Notes under the pieces: model-generated
What the model was told of the DNA's origin: nothing
Databases searched by the model: none
The model's input: only the letters and a program-made list of their open reading frames with translations
Shown: positions 28,901 through 36,213 of the stretch, in pieces
How positions within the stretch are numbered: the first letter of the stretch is position 1
Layout: each line of letters begins with the position of its first letter
NCBI RefSeq assembly: GCF_012222825.1
Contig: NZ_CP038017.1
Location: 744,001 to 808,000 of the forward strand
Source: Allofrancisella frigidaquae
GTDB taxonomy: Bacteria > Pseudomonadota > Gammaproteobacteria > Francisellales > Francisellaceae
Direction of reading: 5' to 3'
DNA length: 64,000 nt
Made by a program: the position numbers and the translations under genes

Positions 28901-29040
28901 AAGTAGAGTTGGAAACCCATAAAAAAAGACGACATACAGAGGAAAAACCATATGTGTGTGACTTTGCAGGCTGTAACAAAAGATATGCTAAAGCAAGTGA
29001 TTTGAAAAGACATAAAAAAGTGCATGAAAGCAATAGATAA
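22978..29040 (+). CDS. 2020-aa zinc-ribbon / SF2 helicase / USP deubiquitinase / C2H2 zinc-finger protein
   Basis: One uninterrupted ORF. Domains: zinc-ribbon-like modules at about 60-96 (CNFH...CKQC) and 165-194 (CKLC...CKKC); an unassigned region of about 200-630; an SF2 helicase core with YRDYQKEAL, Walker A LPTGTGKT (653-660), DEAW (774-777) and QILGRIMRK (962-970); a Ser/Asn-rich linker with degenerate repeats (about 1035-1220); a USP/C19 domain (about 1226-1545) with the Cys box NCYINASLQLL (Cys1236), QEDAQEF (1338-1344), zinc cysteines C1367/C1370/C1417/C1422, EGHYIA (His1490) and YDDKNV (Asp1508); a second repeat linker; a third ribbon (about 1687-1712, CDNNH...CQDC); and seven C2H2 fingers (1811-2020). 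No signal peptide or membrane helix. USP domains cleave ubiquitin, which the bacterium lacks, so action in a eukaryotic host is inferred, as is DNA binding by the fingers. Secretion route unknown. Confidence 0.85.
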   Translation: MLSLQNIHCITLNHIARTYDGTYDSFVKLKYALEHYAYTNYYNYNVEVLSNNSYTHIKVIIKCNFHDIEQTFELVKERNILGVGYKSSGLICKQCKKICKQYEGLFEKVYGEQIDALLTDKFKASPDYFGLYYSNKTLHKGLMSKYQQHNLAFVGFIDTYESIIYCMCKLCGYFSIKPVKLLMSGENYNCKKCANKPHLRSNVNEVQIKLHKLYCDKVRVMQLCRMHIQYSKDFLAKRKQFLSIREFVDKTGIHYKMLVGVKADSRSVFKKQSNEVNILPLFDLSNSDCSVFIKSALFTPEITFPGNTLDLSYYILSKEKNINLKGKPVIFVISIDIENIKLPYIRNNDIQIIVICTSAEYKKILVNNNQITGLQDNISFIKLKCDDKGHDLARYIVIKKYVAWHYAYSQSIDDFLIIEGDINLVVSANDCAYDWSSLYQYAKQMVTNNGHIVGLIGQEEYKQKTRSGITAIIYYNSSYIFENLFKYAGYNLWELIPVKYYNYAADSAYTLIALEVLYKQNPAYNYENGYIDIDIDIDNIKVFRYRKSALSLDLKGVEEYLTVSRGASDVEDSIIMALQETIIKRYPRCKINIPYLKLFMLQNHIPEENISKLATAIDSYTLNSYVTNNYRDYQKEALKQIESSRENIKRVFLPTGTGKTYVIFYKALNDYIKGKDVIIIEPFLSLVDQMFTFFKREILENIPRPNLDIKYKFPVLKIATSYNRCLTLAYFAQRMREPQHSREKRIYIVSYSSFINLFDSVGSESLNNVSFIFDEAWITAPFELLNKLPNSSDKLLMSGSEFSSNYTYKLDYSNAFKLDVIRRVRSYKIACTIDQIKSKILENKPLKGIIYVSGQRRLEELIRTIPQSFKKANSAKHGLQLLTSYLQECFQNVSINYIYSKKYNKKYIDDTDNLNIYKLENFKNKQDNAVLITYRSLTIGFDDPNLGYIIKLGDLYGSKGEQILGRIMRKFPNNTGGINLYKKAYYTGEFDENLKCLLATSDDEIKTGLYSQKLQTPIFDTYKPSITPTPYSKQQAQTRNLASKTPFLKPQLYLNPNESIRATMSLNSNSRNSGLNSYTPINLPSPNISSKSKGLFGENNSYKGLSFKDSRRSSIDSELRLKNNGIFDGHDDSYKSFKDLRVFNIDAEMSDNLLNPQNRSFSGENNRFYRILGSRKSSIDLHRSPDLLNLNAQNQINNFTTKNPSLSINKPSTVLKLYGKQQASIRAGIVNHRVNCYINASLQLLSCMEPILRQLTDISAINQRASAISQRLSEDGAIQQQYKNYILSTNLFNVINEIMTQLTDGRETPINIGKLLSCFDQSKVKSSALNVPIFKNTQEDAQEFIIKFLNITVLDNPSVIHKRRITCSNCSGESIIDERQTFIGVNCNQPHLVISNAVFTGNNPSIEGLKEENKYQCSSRICGGTKQNAISEEYYDFVNQDYILVHLVLFDNSGNKYDGNIYINDIEIQGLCYKPIACIVHIGQNINEGHYIAVSRNTCQDNFVIYDDKNVSITPNEDINAVIEGSKSGYGNENPQPYIILYKKQTQSPYILANRASFLESQHSNTNEAIRDKINTNTRCLSIGSNSPGKPLSPQNRVFFDEYKNFHNDQSFEYVRHPSVGSDMVNNPLSPKSNDTFFNKFSFARLHDEIYTHNAKNEIQNLIKSHHNSAVIAGGDKIDSYTAEITIRCDNNHETKDYVTNFINSWCQDCEVTDNKNPNKIKKRKASISTSELEKIVNNKTISDTPINIVKQTNFKTSEPIRRSQNLSQQASDNILSQKRNSSKQSFAVERVVNNKNSLDKQEQISTKKQYKCDFPGCNHEAIHSGNLKEHQQIHTGEKPYVCDSEGCNKRFARANILKTHIRTHTGEKPYVCDFKHCDKKFITKGTLNRHKRTHTGEKPYVCDLEDCDKKFITKLELETHKKRHTEEKLYVCDFEDCDKKFFTKLELETHKKRHTGEKLCVCDFEGCDKKFLTKVELETHKKRRHTEEKPYVCDFAGCNKRYAKASDLKRHKKVHESNR
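24565..24591 (+). repeat. ATAGAT microsatellite inside the giant gene
   Basis: About four in-frame 6-bp units (GATATA/ATAGAT) encode an Ile-Asp run (YIDIDIDIDN). Copy-number change would add or remove two residues without a frameshift. Confidence 0.7.
28408..29037 (+). repeat. Tandem array of seven roughly 90-bp zinc-finger units
   Basis: Each unit encodes one CX4CX12HX3H finger, first CDFPGC...H1831...H1835. The linkers read TGEKP (three times), TEEKL, TGEKL and TEEKP. Units 3-6 are close at DNA level (repeated CATACAGGGGAAAAACCATA-like and TGTGTGTGACTTTGAAG blocks), which suggests recent internal duplication. Finger 6 has one extra Arg between its last two His positions (CX12HX4H). Confidence 0.93.
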
Positions 29041-29061
29041 TAGAAGTGTAATAATTCAAAC

Positions 29062-29670
29062 TTGACCTGATAGTAAGTACTTGTCTAAAGCATTCTAAAG
29101 GTTTAAAACAACTATTTTAAAGTAAAATCTGACTAGATGTATTTATAAAATTTAGGTTATTCCTTATAATAGTGGCTAGCTTATTAAGTTTACATCTAAG
29201 TGTTATATATTTATGCGAGAAATTTCTAATTTAAAAGTAAAGGTTGAAAGTGGTGGTAAATATACTACAGAGCAAGGTTTTCATGCAGTTAAAGATGGTA
29301 TTAGAAATAAAAAAGAAAATTCTGTACATATTCGCAAACCTGAATGGTTGAAGGTTAAAAAACAAGATTCAAGTGAATATCTTAAAGTTAAATCTATAAC
29401 GAAAAAGTATAAGCTTTCCACAGTTTGTGAAGAAGCAAAATGCCCAAATATTAATGAATGTTGGTCTCATGGTACAGCAACCATCATGCTAATGGGGAGT
29501 GTTTGCACTAGAGCATGTAAGTTTTGTTCGGTTGACACAGGAAATCCAAAAGGCTGGCTGGATAAAGATGAGCCTAAAAATGCAGCTGAAAGTGTAAGGC
29601 TTATGAATCTAGAATATGTGGTTTTGACATCAGTAGATCGTGATGATTTAGAAGATGGTGGAGCTGCGCA
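29062..29670 (+). repeat. Long direct repeat R3: leader and 5' part of intact lipA
   Basis: Partner of R2. It begins 22 nt after the stop of the giant gene, so the island's cargo lies exactly between the two lipA leaders. The match continues into lipA up to codon 152. Confidence 0.93.
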
Positions 29671-30196
29671 CTATGCTAGTACAATTACAGCAATAAAACA
29701 ACTTAACGCTGAGATTAAAGTCGAGGCTTTAACACCAGATTTTGGTGGTGTAGAACAAAATATAGATAAAATTATAAATACGCAAGTTGATGTTATCGCA
29801 CAAAACATCGAAACTGTAGAGCGTTTGACTCATCCTGTACGTGACCCAAGAGCGGGGTATTGGCAGACTCTTAATTTTTTAAAGTATGTGAAGCAAAAAT
29901 CCCCTAACGTTTTAACTAAAACTAGTATCATGGTGGGTCTAGGTGAAACAGAAGAAGAAATCTATAAAACTATGGATGACGCTAGAAGTGTAGGAGTTGA
30001 TGTTTTGACATTAGGTCAATACATGCAACCAACTAAGCATCATTTAAGCGTACAAAGGTTTGTAACGCCAGCACAATTTGATGAGTACCGTAAAGTAGGT
30101 TTAGCAAAAGGATTTTTAGAAGTAGCATCTGGTCCGATGGTTCGTTCTAGCTATAGAGCAGATAGAATTTTTAAGAAAAATAATTTAGATTTATAA
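29213..30196 (+). CDS. lipA: Lipoyl synthase
   Basis: Radical SAM enzyme that inserts two sulfurs into octanoyl groups on lipoyl domains of 2-oxoacid dehydrogenases. The 327 residues are complete. The auxiliary cluster is C72/C77/C83 ([12 protein letters not shown]), the SAM cluster is C98/C102/C105 (CTRACKFC), and [11 protein letters not shown] near the C-terminus supplies the conserved Ser ligand. The 5' 152 codons are duplicated in a truncated form at 22063. It is followed by elbB after 27 nt. This is the only intact copy in the window, so its expression depends on the repeated leader. Confidence 0.96.
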   Translation: MREISNLKVKVESGGKYTTEQGFHAVKDGIRNKKENSVHIRKPEWLKVKKQDSSEYLKVKSITKKYKLSTVCEEAKCPNINECWSHGTATIMLMGSVCTRACKFCSVDTGNPKGWLDKDEPKNAAESVRLMNLEYVVLTSVDRDDLEDGGAAHYASTITAIKQLNAEIKVEALTPDFGGVEQNIDKIINTQVDVIAQNIETVERLTHPVRDPRAGYWQTLNFLKYVKQKSPNVLTKTSIMVGLGETEEEIYKTMDDARSVGVDVLTLGQYMQPTKHHLSVQRFVTPAQFDEYRKVGLAKGFLEVASGPMVRSSYRADRIFKKNNLDL

Positions 30197-30223
30197 AATA
30201 AAATCAAAACAAAAGGTGAAAAA

Positions 30224-30883
30224 ATGGCAAAAGTAGCAATAGTATTTTCAGGTTGCGGGCATCTTGATGGCACAGAAATACATGAAGCTATACTAACTAT
30301 ACTAGCATTAGAAAAGCAAGGTGTAGAATGGCAGGGAGTTGCTTTAAATGAGAATCAAAAGCATGTAGTAAACCATTTAAACCAATCTGTCGATACAAAA
30401 GCTTCTCCTAGGAATATATTAGAAGAGTCAGCACGTATTACTAGGGGTAATGTTATAGATCTTGCAGAAGCAGATAGTGATAACTATGATGCTGTAATAT
30501 TTCCAGGAGGCTTTGGTGCGGCTAAAAATATTATGGATTTTGCATTTGTTGGTGATGATAGTTATCAAATGAACGAAGAAGTGCTAAAGTTTGCAAGAGC
30601 TTTTTACCTTGCAGATAAACCAGCTGGTTATATTTGTATTTCTCCGTTGATGATACCTTTAGTTTATCCAGAAGGCACAAAAGTAACTGTTGGTAATGAT
30701 GAGAACACTGCAGTGATTTTAGAAAAAAAGGGTGCTGAAGCTGTAATAATGGATGCTACAGATATCTGTGTTGATGAGGGAGTAAAAGTAGTTTCTACCC
30801 CAGCGTATATGTGTGCTAAAAATATTTTAGAAGCAGCACAGGGTATAGAAAAATTAGTTGAAAAAGTAGTTAGTTATATTTAA
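30224..30883 (+). CDS. elbB: Isoprenoid biosynthesis glyoxalase ElbB (DJ-1/PfpI superfamily)
   Basis: A 219-aa class I glutamine-amidotransferase-like protein. It starts MAKVAIVFSGCGHLDGTEIHE, typical of ElbB, with the DAVIFPGGFGAAKNIMDFA motif at about residues 87-105 and a nucleophile-elbow-like Cys in GYICISPLMIP (about 131-141). E. coli ElbB has glyoxalase activity and is linked to isoprenoid synthesis; the exact role is uncertain. An AAAAGGTGA ribosome site precedes the ATG. It lies between lipA and yebC on the same strand. Confidence 0.88.
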   Translation: MAKVAIVFSGCGHLDGTEIHEAILTILALEKQGVEWQGVALNENQKHVVNHLNQSVDTKASPRNILEESARITRGNVIDLAEADSDNYDAVIFPGGFGAAKNIMDFAFVGDDSYQMNEEVLKFARAFYLADKPAGYICISPLMIPLVYPEGTKVTVGNDENTAVILEKKGAEAVIMDATDICVDEGVKVVSTPAYMCAKNILEAAQGIEKLVEKVVSYI

Positions 30884-30894
30884 GGATATAAAAG

Positions 30895-31641
30895 ATGGCA
30901 GGTCATAGTAAATGGGCTAATATCAAGCATAAAAAAGCAAAAGAAGATGCTAAACGAGGTAAAATTTTTACTAAATTAATCAGAGAAATAACAGTAGCAG
31001 CTAGGTTAGGTGGTGGAGATAAAGATGCTAACCCAAGACTAAGAGCCGCTATTGCTACAGCACTTTCTAATAATATGAGTAAAGATACTATAGAAAGAGC
31101 TATCACCAAAGGTGCTGGTGGTGAAGAAGGAGCCAACGTAGAAGAGGTACGCTATGAAGGTTATGGACCAAATGGTGTGGCTATTATGGTAGACTGTATG
31201 ACAGATAATCGTAATCGTACAGTTGGAGAAGTTCGCCATGCCTTTACTAAAAGCGGTGGAAACCTTGGGACAGATGGCTCAGTGGCATATATGTTTACTA
31301 AGAAGGGTATTATTTCATTTGCAAGTGGAGTAGATGAAGATACTCTAATGGAACTAGCCTTGGAAGTAGGAGCTAATGATGTAATTAACCATGAAGATGG
31401 TAGTATAGATGTAATAACAGCCCCTCAAGATTTTTCTGATGTGCAAGAAACACTTATAAAAAAAGGTTTTAATCCAGATAGTGCTGAAGTTACCTTCGAT
31501 GCAGAAACTAAAGTCGAGTTAGATTCGGAAATAGCAGAAAAGGTTATGAATCTAATTGATAAATTAGAAGACCTTGATGATGTACAAAATGTATACTCTA
31601 ACGCTAATTTTACTCAAGAGTTAATGGAACAACTTGGTTAA
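30895..31641 (+). CDS. yebC: YebC/PmpR family protein
   Basis: A 248-aa cytosolic protein of the universal YebC family (long described as transcriptional regulators, more recently tied to ribosome function at proline stretches). It begins [20 protein letters not shown], the hallmark N-terminus. The [20 protein letters not shown] block and the [20 protein letters not shown] motif (about residues 104-123) follow. The length is standard. It lies 11 nt after elbB with an AAGGAT ribosome site, upstream of ruvC, a widely conserved neighbour. Confidence 0.94.
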   Translation: MAGHSKWANIKHKKAKEDAKRGKIFTKLIREITVAARLGGGDKDANPRLRAAIATALSNNMSKDTIERAITKGAGGEEGANVEEVRYEGYGPNGVAIMVDCMTDNRNRTVGEVRHAFTKSGGNLGTDGSVAYMFTKKGIISFASGVDEDTLMELALEVGANDVINHEDGSIDVITAPQDFSDVQETLIKKGFNPDSAEVTFDAETKVELDSEIAEKVMNLIDKLEDLDDVQNVYSNANFTQELMEQLG

Positions 31642-31685
31642 CCATATTTGATAGATATTACATTCTCAATAAATCTAGGAGCTAA

Positions 31686-32201
31686 ATGGTAATTTTAGGT
31701 ATAGATCCAGGTTCAAGAATTACGGGTTTTGGGGTTATTAAGGCTCAAGATAATAAACTATATTATGTTGCTAGTGGGTGTATACGCATTACAGAAGTAA
31801 CTACAGCAAATAGACTCAAACAAATTGCAGATGGTATCACAGAAGTTATAAACACATACGTTCCAACAGAATCTGCTATTGAGCAGATTTTTATGTTTCA
31901 GAACCCAACAGGTGCTTTAAAGTTAGGGCAGGCAAGAGGTGTCGCTATGTGTACTTTAGCCATAAATGGCTTAGGCGTTAGTGAATATTCAGCTAAGCAA
32001 ATAAAACAAGCAGTAGTTGGAACAGGAGCTGCAGCAAAGTCCCAAGTTCAACATATGGTACAGTCTTTATTAGGGTTAAGTAAAAAGCCACCAGAAGATG
32101 CAGCAGATGCTTTAGCTATAGCTATATGTCACTACCATAGTAGCAAATCCTTAGCCAAAATAGTTGGGGCAAGTCGAGTGGCTCAAAAAAGAATTAAATA
32201 A
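31686..32201 (+). CDS. ruvC: Holliday junction resolvase RuvC
   Basis: Endonuclease that cuts Holliday junctions with RuvAB. The 171 residues match. Catalytic acidic residues are visible: Asp in [16 protein letters not shown] (residue 6 or 7), Glu in AIEQIFMF (about 64), and the acidic pair in [15 protein letters not shown] (about 138-152). A good Shine-Dalgarno (TAGGAG) lies 5-6 nt before the start. Usually ruvC is followed directly by ruvA; here a PRC-barrel gene and an IS copy separate the two. Confidence 0.95.
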   Translation: MVILGIDPGSRITGFGVIKAQDNKLYYVASGCIRITEVTTANRLKQIADGITEVINTYVPTESAIEQIFMFQNPTGALKLGQARGVAMCTLAINGLGVSEYSAKQIKQAVVGTGAAAKSQVQHMVQSLLGLSKKPPEDAADALAIAICHYHSSKSLAKIVGASRVAQKRIK

Positions 32202-32472
32202 ATGTCATTAACACTAAAAGCTTATTAAATATTACATAACTGGTTACCCTCGTGCTTCACGCGGTGATCTACCGTCTTGAAAGCCAAAAGATTACAGTTT
32301 TTAAATAGCTAACGTTGAAAACCTGCTGTATAAAAGTTCATGTAAGCAATCTTATATGTTAATTTAAAGAGACTATAAACAAAAAGGAGGAGATAATATG
32401 GGGAAGTGTCAAAAGCAAAGATTAAGTAGAGGTAATACTATAAAAATAAAAAAAATATTAGGAGAGTCTACG

Positions 32473-32904
32473 ATGAAAAAAACACAATTAATTATAACAA
32501 CCATATTGTTAGCTGGTGGTATAGGTTTAGGTTATTCAAATGAAAACAGCGACACCGTAGTATCAAAAGTTGCGGTTAAAAATAAACAAGCTATATCAAA
32601 TTTAGCTTTACCAGCAAGTACCCTAATAGGTGAAAAGGTAGTCAACTATAAAGGGGAAAACTTGGGGAAAGTAAAAGAAATTATGGTTAACCCTAGCTCA
32701 GGTAAAGTAGCTTACGTAGTTGTATCGTTTGGAGGGTTGCTTGGAATGGGAGATAAACTATTTGCTATCCCGATGACTACTTTTGAAGTTGATACAGCAA
32801 ATTCGCAGTTTAAACTAAACAAAACAAAAGAAGAATTAGAGCAAGCTCCTGGGTTTGATAAAGATAACTGGCCGGCAACCTCTTCTAGCTATTGGAATAA
32901 ATAG
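32473..32904 (+). CDS. Exported PRC-barrel domain protein
   Basis: A 143-aa protein with a signal peptide (MKKTQLIITTILLAGGIGLG) and one PRC-barrel domain: LIGEKVVNYKGENLGKVKEI, then GKVAYVVVSFGGLLGMGDKL (about residues 58-105). PRC-barrels occur in RimM and in many small stress-related proteins; the role here is unknown. An in-frame upstream ATG at 32398 has a near-perfect AAGGAGGAG ribosome site and would add 25 basic residues before the signal. I prefer 32473 because it starts the signal peptide and has its own AGGAGAG site. Located between ruvC and the IS copy. Confidence 0.8.
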   Translation: MKKTQLIITTILLAGGIGLGYSNENSDTVVSKVAVKNKQAISNLALPASTLIGEKVVNYKGENLGKVKEIMVNPSSGKVAYVVVSFGGLLGMGDKLFAIPMTTFEVDTANSQFKLNKTKEELEQAPGFDKDNWPATSSSYWNK

Positions 32905-32958
32905 ACTTTTAAATAGCCTTTGCCGATTCTATATATAAAATACAAATTATTACAAACA

Positions 32959-33007
32959 ATTCCATGGTCAACCACTTCGATTTCGTTCAGTGACTGTCTG
33001 ATGGAAT
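32959..33007. repeat. Imperfect hairpin in intergenic DNA
   Basis: ATTCCAT at 32959-32965 pairs with ATGGAAT at 33001-33007, and inside it GTCA (32967-32970) pairs with TGAC (32991-32994). A related TTCCATAGTCAAGCCAC string is at about 11845. It looks like a degenerate dispersed intergenic repeat rather than a terminator, as no T-run follows. Confidence 0.4.
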
Positions 33008-33083
33008 GACGTACTACTTTTTGGTATAGCTAGCTATATTTATCAAAGCAACAATTTATACGAGTTATTCATAGCTAAAATTA

Positions 33084-34423
33084 GAGCCTTTCCACTTAAC
33101 TGTGTAAATTCACTTACATGAATCTCTGAATTCTATGCTCAAACTCGATAGCGAAATAAGGCATAGCCTCATTCCAATATTTAACAGGCATAGACCATTT
33201 TTTAGTCAAATAATCTATAGCCAAGTACAAAGATTTGAAAACAGAGTCATCTTTAGGAAATAGCTTTTTATTCTTAATGACTTTCCTAAACTGGCTATTA
33301 AGCGATTCAATCGCATTAGTAGTGTAAATAACTTTACGAATTTTTGGAGGATATTGCAAGAATACAGTTAAATTATCCCAATTATTTATCCATGACTTTG
33401 AAATTAAAGGATATTTAGTATCATATTTATTTGCAAAGTTATCAAGCTCAGATTGAGCTATTGCAATGGTATCAGCATCATATATTTTCTTTAACTCTCT
33501 AGCTACCTCTTTCTTGTCTTTATATGGCACATACTTAAGACTATTACGAATTTGATGAACGATACAAAGCTGATGCTTTGTCTCAGGGTATATAGCTTGT
33601 ATAGCATCAGACATGCCTTTTAAATTATCAGTACATGCTATAAATATATCCTGTAAGCCTCTATTCTTTAATTCAGTAAAAACACTAAGCCAATATTTAG
33701 CACCTTCATTTTGACTGATCCAAAGACCTAATACATCCTTATGACCAGTTAACGATATGCCAAGAGCCACATACACAGCTTTATTAATAATATGCTTGTC
33801 TTCTCTAACTTTAACGACTATACAGTCAAAAAACACTATTGGATAAACTGACTCTAAAGGTCTATTTTGCCATGCTTTAACATCATCAATAATAGCTTCT
33901 GTAACATCACTTATAAAGCTTGTACTTATCTTTGTATCATATAACTCAAATAACTGTTGTTGGATATCTGTAGTACTCATACCTTTAGCATACAAAGATA
34001 TAATTTTTTGGTCTAAGCCGTTTATCTTGGTGACTCTTTTGGGAACTATTTGAGGTTCAAAGTCACTATCTCTATCTCGTGGAACTGATATTTCCAAATT
34101 ACCTGTGTCTGTAGCTAATGTCTTGTTACTATAGCCATTCCTAGCATTTGATGAATTAGTCCTTTGGTGTTTTGAATAACCAAGATGACTATTCATTTCT
34201 GCATCTAGTGCTTTTTCTAATAATCGTTTTGTTAGTTGCTTTAGCAAACCATCTTTCTCAAACATTTGATTAATATCAACACCTGAATCTATTATTTGAT
34301 CTGCAATAGCTGTGTAAATATCTTCTGACTTCTTATTCTTAGACATTGTTTCTATCCTTAATATTTCGCTAGAAATAATCTAGCAGGTTAATTAAGAATT
34401 TACACATTTATTTGGAAAGTCCC
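33084..34423 (-). mobile_element. IS256-family insertion sequence, copy A
   Basis: A 1340-bp element. The ends are imperfect inverted repeats of about 28 bp (GGGACTTTCC... and GAGCCTTTCC..., 23/28 matching, both running into GTGTAAATTC). It is flanked by a perfect 8-bp target duplication, TAAAATTA, at 33076-33083 and 34424-34431. It lies between the PRC-barrel gene and ruvA and breaks no visible gene. Confidence 0.95.
33114..34346 (-). CDS. IS256-family (Mutator-like) transposase, copy A
   Basis: A 410-aa DDE transposase. The catalytic triad is readable: Asp164 in VFFDCIVVKV, Asp230 in IACTDNLKGM and Glu337 in TTNAIESLNSQFRK. HQLCIVHQIRNSLK (about 258-271) is the family C/DxxH signature. The translation is identical to copies B and C, and there is no frameshift, so the element is probably still mobile. 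It is transcribed opposite to ruvC and ruvA. Confidence 0.96.
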   Translation of the reverse strand: MSKNKKSEDIYTAIADQIIDSGVDINQMFEKDGLLKQLTKRLLEKALDAEMNSHLGYSKHQRTNSSNARNGYSNKTLATDTGNLEISVPRDRDSDFEPQIVPKRVTKINGLDQKIISLYAKGMSTTDIQQQLFELYDTKISTSFISDVTEAIIDDVKAWQNRPLESVYPIVFFDCIVVKVREDKHIINKAVYVALGISLTGHKDVLGLWISQNEGAKYWLSVFTELKNRGLQDIFIACTDNLKGMSDAIQAIYPETKHQLCIVHQIRNSLKYVPYKDKKEVARELKKIYDADTIAIAQSELDNFANKYDTKYPLISKSWINNWDNLTVFLQYPPKIRKVIYTTNAIESLNSQFRKVIKNKKLFPKDDSVFKSLYLAIDYLTKKWSMPVKYWNEAMPYFAIEFEHRIQRFM

Positions 34424-34512
34424 TAAAATTATGGAGATAAAGACACAAAGTTAACTTGATTATTGCCAAATAAGCTTTATTCTTAAAAGTAAAATACCAA
34501 AAATAAATTATT

Positions 34513-35163
34513 ATGATAAGTTTTATAAGAGGTACTCTCCTAGAAAAAGATCCTACCGCGTTATTGGTAGATGTAAACGGTATTGGATATGAGGTTTTCG
34601 TACCTATGACTACTTTTTACACTCTTGGTGAGACTAATAGTGAGATAAGCTTGTATACACATTTTGTTGTCAGAGAAGATGTACAACAGCTTTATGGCTT
34701 TAAAACTAAAGTTGATAAAAAAGTTTTTCAAGAATTAATAAAAGTTAGTGGTATAGGTGCCAGAACCGCTATCGCAATACTTTCTGGAATGGACTGTAAA
34801 ACGTTACTTCATTGTATAGAAAATAAAGATTATGGTTTATTAGCAACTGTACCTGGGATTGGTAAAAAAACAGCAGAAAGGTTAGTTGTTGAAATATATG
34901 ATAAATTACTTAAATTAGCTAATGAAATTTATGGTCAGTCTGGTACTAAAAACTCTACTGAGCTATCAAAAAATCCAACAGCTCAAAATAGCACGACAGT
35001 TATTTCTAATTCTATATTTAATGAAGCTGTAGATGCTTTATTAGCATTGGGATATAAGCAAAAGGATGCTGAGAAAATGGTCAGAAGTTCCCTAGTAGAT
35101 GCAGGCGATGTTTCAGAGGTTATACGTAAAGCTTTACAAAACACAATTAGGTCTAAAAAATAA
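34513..35163 (+). CDS. ruvA: Holliday junction helicase subunit RuvA
   Basis: Junction-binding tetramer partner of RuvB. The 216-aa protein begins [20 protein letters not shown]. It has the OB-fold domain, two helix-hairpin-helix motifs ([16 protein letters not shown] at about 79-94 and [16 protein letters not shown] at about 114-129) and the C-terminal RuvB-binding helices ([16 protein letters not shown], about 177-192). It appears complete. The IS copy and PRC-barrel gene separate it from ruvC. ruvB is not next to it, since a hydrolase gene follows on the opposite strand. Confidence 0.94.
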   Translation: MISFIRGTLLEKDPTALLVDVNGIGYEVFVPMTTFYTLGETNSEISLYTHFVVREDVQQLYGFKTKVDKKVFQELIKVSGIGARTAIAILSGMDCKTLLHCIENKDYGLLATVPGIGKKTAERLVVEIYDKLLKLANEIYGQSGTKNSTELSKNPTAQNSTTVISNSIFNEAVDALLALGYKQKDAEKMVRSSLVDAGDVSEVIRKALQNTIRSKK

Positions 35164-35205
35164 ATACTTCAAAGTGACTAGATGTGACCTTCTTTAGAGT
35201 TTTTC

Positions 35206-36213
35206 TTATTTAAGAATTCTATCAAGAAAGTTAAATACAAGCTCTAAATTATCTTTAGTTTCAAATTTTTCACCACCATGCTTGGCCCCCTCAATAATCA
35301 CTAATTCAACTTTGTCTTTTCCAATCACTTTAACTAATTTATTATAGAAATTTATACTTTGTTGGGTGGGTACCATATTATCAATACTGCCATGTTCTAT
35401 AAGAAATGGTGGAGTTTTTTTACTTATATACGTCTCTGGGTTAGATAACTTGGTTTTTTCAGGACTATTACCAACATTGCTACCAATATATAAACTTTCA
35501 GGAGAGTCATCTTGGGAATGATTAGCTTTGCCTAAACCTGATTGGTTAAACTGATCATCCATTTTGCTAAAATCCGTAGGCCCAAACCAATCAACACAAG
35601 CTTGTACGTTTGCTGAGTACTTTTTATTACCTAAACTTAAATCGTCTAGTTGAGTTATTTTATTTCCTGAGGTTGCAGCAAGAGCAGCCAAATTTGCACC
35701 AGCGGAATCGCCCCAAACAGCTATAGCATTTGGGTTTAGATTATACTTAGTAGCATTTGCTTTGATAAATCTTATAGCTGCTTTTACATCTTGGATCGCT
35801 GCAGGGAATGTTGTCTCCCCTGATAGGCGGTAATTAATGGCTACTACAGCATAGCCATATTTTATACCCTCAAGCATCGGTTTTAGTTGGTAGTCAGCCT
35901 TATCTCCACCTAAGAATGCTCCACCATGTATAGCTATTATAACTGGATATGGTTTAGGAAATTTTTTATCGTTAGGTAAGTAAATGTCTAGTTTCTGGGC
36001 ATCAGATACCGCAGCATATGCTATATTTAAGTATTTATTTTTAACCCAAGATGTGTCAGTTAAATTAGATCCATTATTGTTAGGAAGTGTTTGATATTGG
36101 TTATTAGCTGTATGTTTTATATATACGAATGCCCCGGTTGTTATCAATACGATTAGGATTGTAAAGCTAGTTATTTTATATCTGTATTTAATCATTTTAG
36201 AATCATCTTTCAA
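35206..36213 (-). CDS. Alpha/beta-hydrolase (carboxylesterase, HGG-type)
   Basis: A 335-aa esterase-like protein with one N-terminal membrane anchor or uncleaved signal (about residues 14-31, ITSFTILIVLITTGAFVYI). The oxyanion motif is AIHGGAFLGGDK (about 92-103), the nucleophile elbow is WGDSAGANLAAL (about 167-178), and the acid and His lie in HGSIDNMVPTQQ and GAKHGGEKF near the C-terminus. It resembles the hormone-sensitive-lipase/BD-FAE type esterases. The periplasmic side is inferred from the anchor. An internal Met (residue 7) is an alternative start. Its substrate is unknown, and it converges on ruvA. Confidence 0.78.
   Translation of the reverse strand: MKDDSKMIKYRYKITSFTILIVLITTGAFVYIKHTANNQYQTLPNNNGSNLTDTSWVKNKYLNIAYAAVSDAQKLDIYLPNDKKFPKPYPVIIAIHGGAFLGGDKADYQLKPMLEGIKYGYAVVAINYRLSGETTFPAAIQDVKAAIRFIKANATKYNLNPNAIAVWGDSAGANLAALAATSGNKITQLDDLSLGNKKYSANVQACVDWFGPTDFSKMDDQFNQSGLGKANHSQDDSPESLYIGSNVGNSPEKTKLSNPETYISKKTPPFLIEHGSIDNMVPTQQSINFYNKLVKVIGKDKVELVIIEGAKHGGEKFETKDNLELVFNFLDRILK

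Noticed and set aside
28470-29033. A 187-codon open frame antisense to the zinc fingers
   Set aside because: It is the mirror of the 90-bp repeat array, repeats the same Ser/Phe-rich unit and has no independent start or family match.
28408-29037. The 90-bp repeats as a CRISPR array
   Set aside because: Units are contiguous, protein-coding and without variable spacers.
22978-29040. The giant gene as eukaryotic contamination in the assembly
   Set aside because: It is one intron-free ORF in AT-rich DNA like its neighbours, bounded on both sides by the same bacterial lipA leader and an IS end. A chimera would not give matching bacterial repeats on both sides; long reads would settle it.
19856-29670. 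The island as a classic integrase-driven genomic island
   Set aside because: No integrase, recombinase or tRNA attachment site is present; homologous recombination at lipA and IS activity explain the boundaries better.
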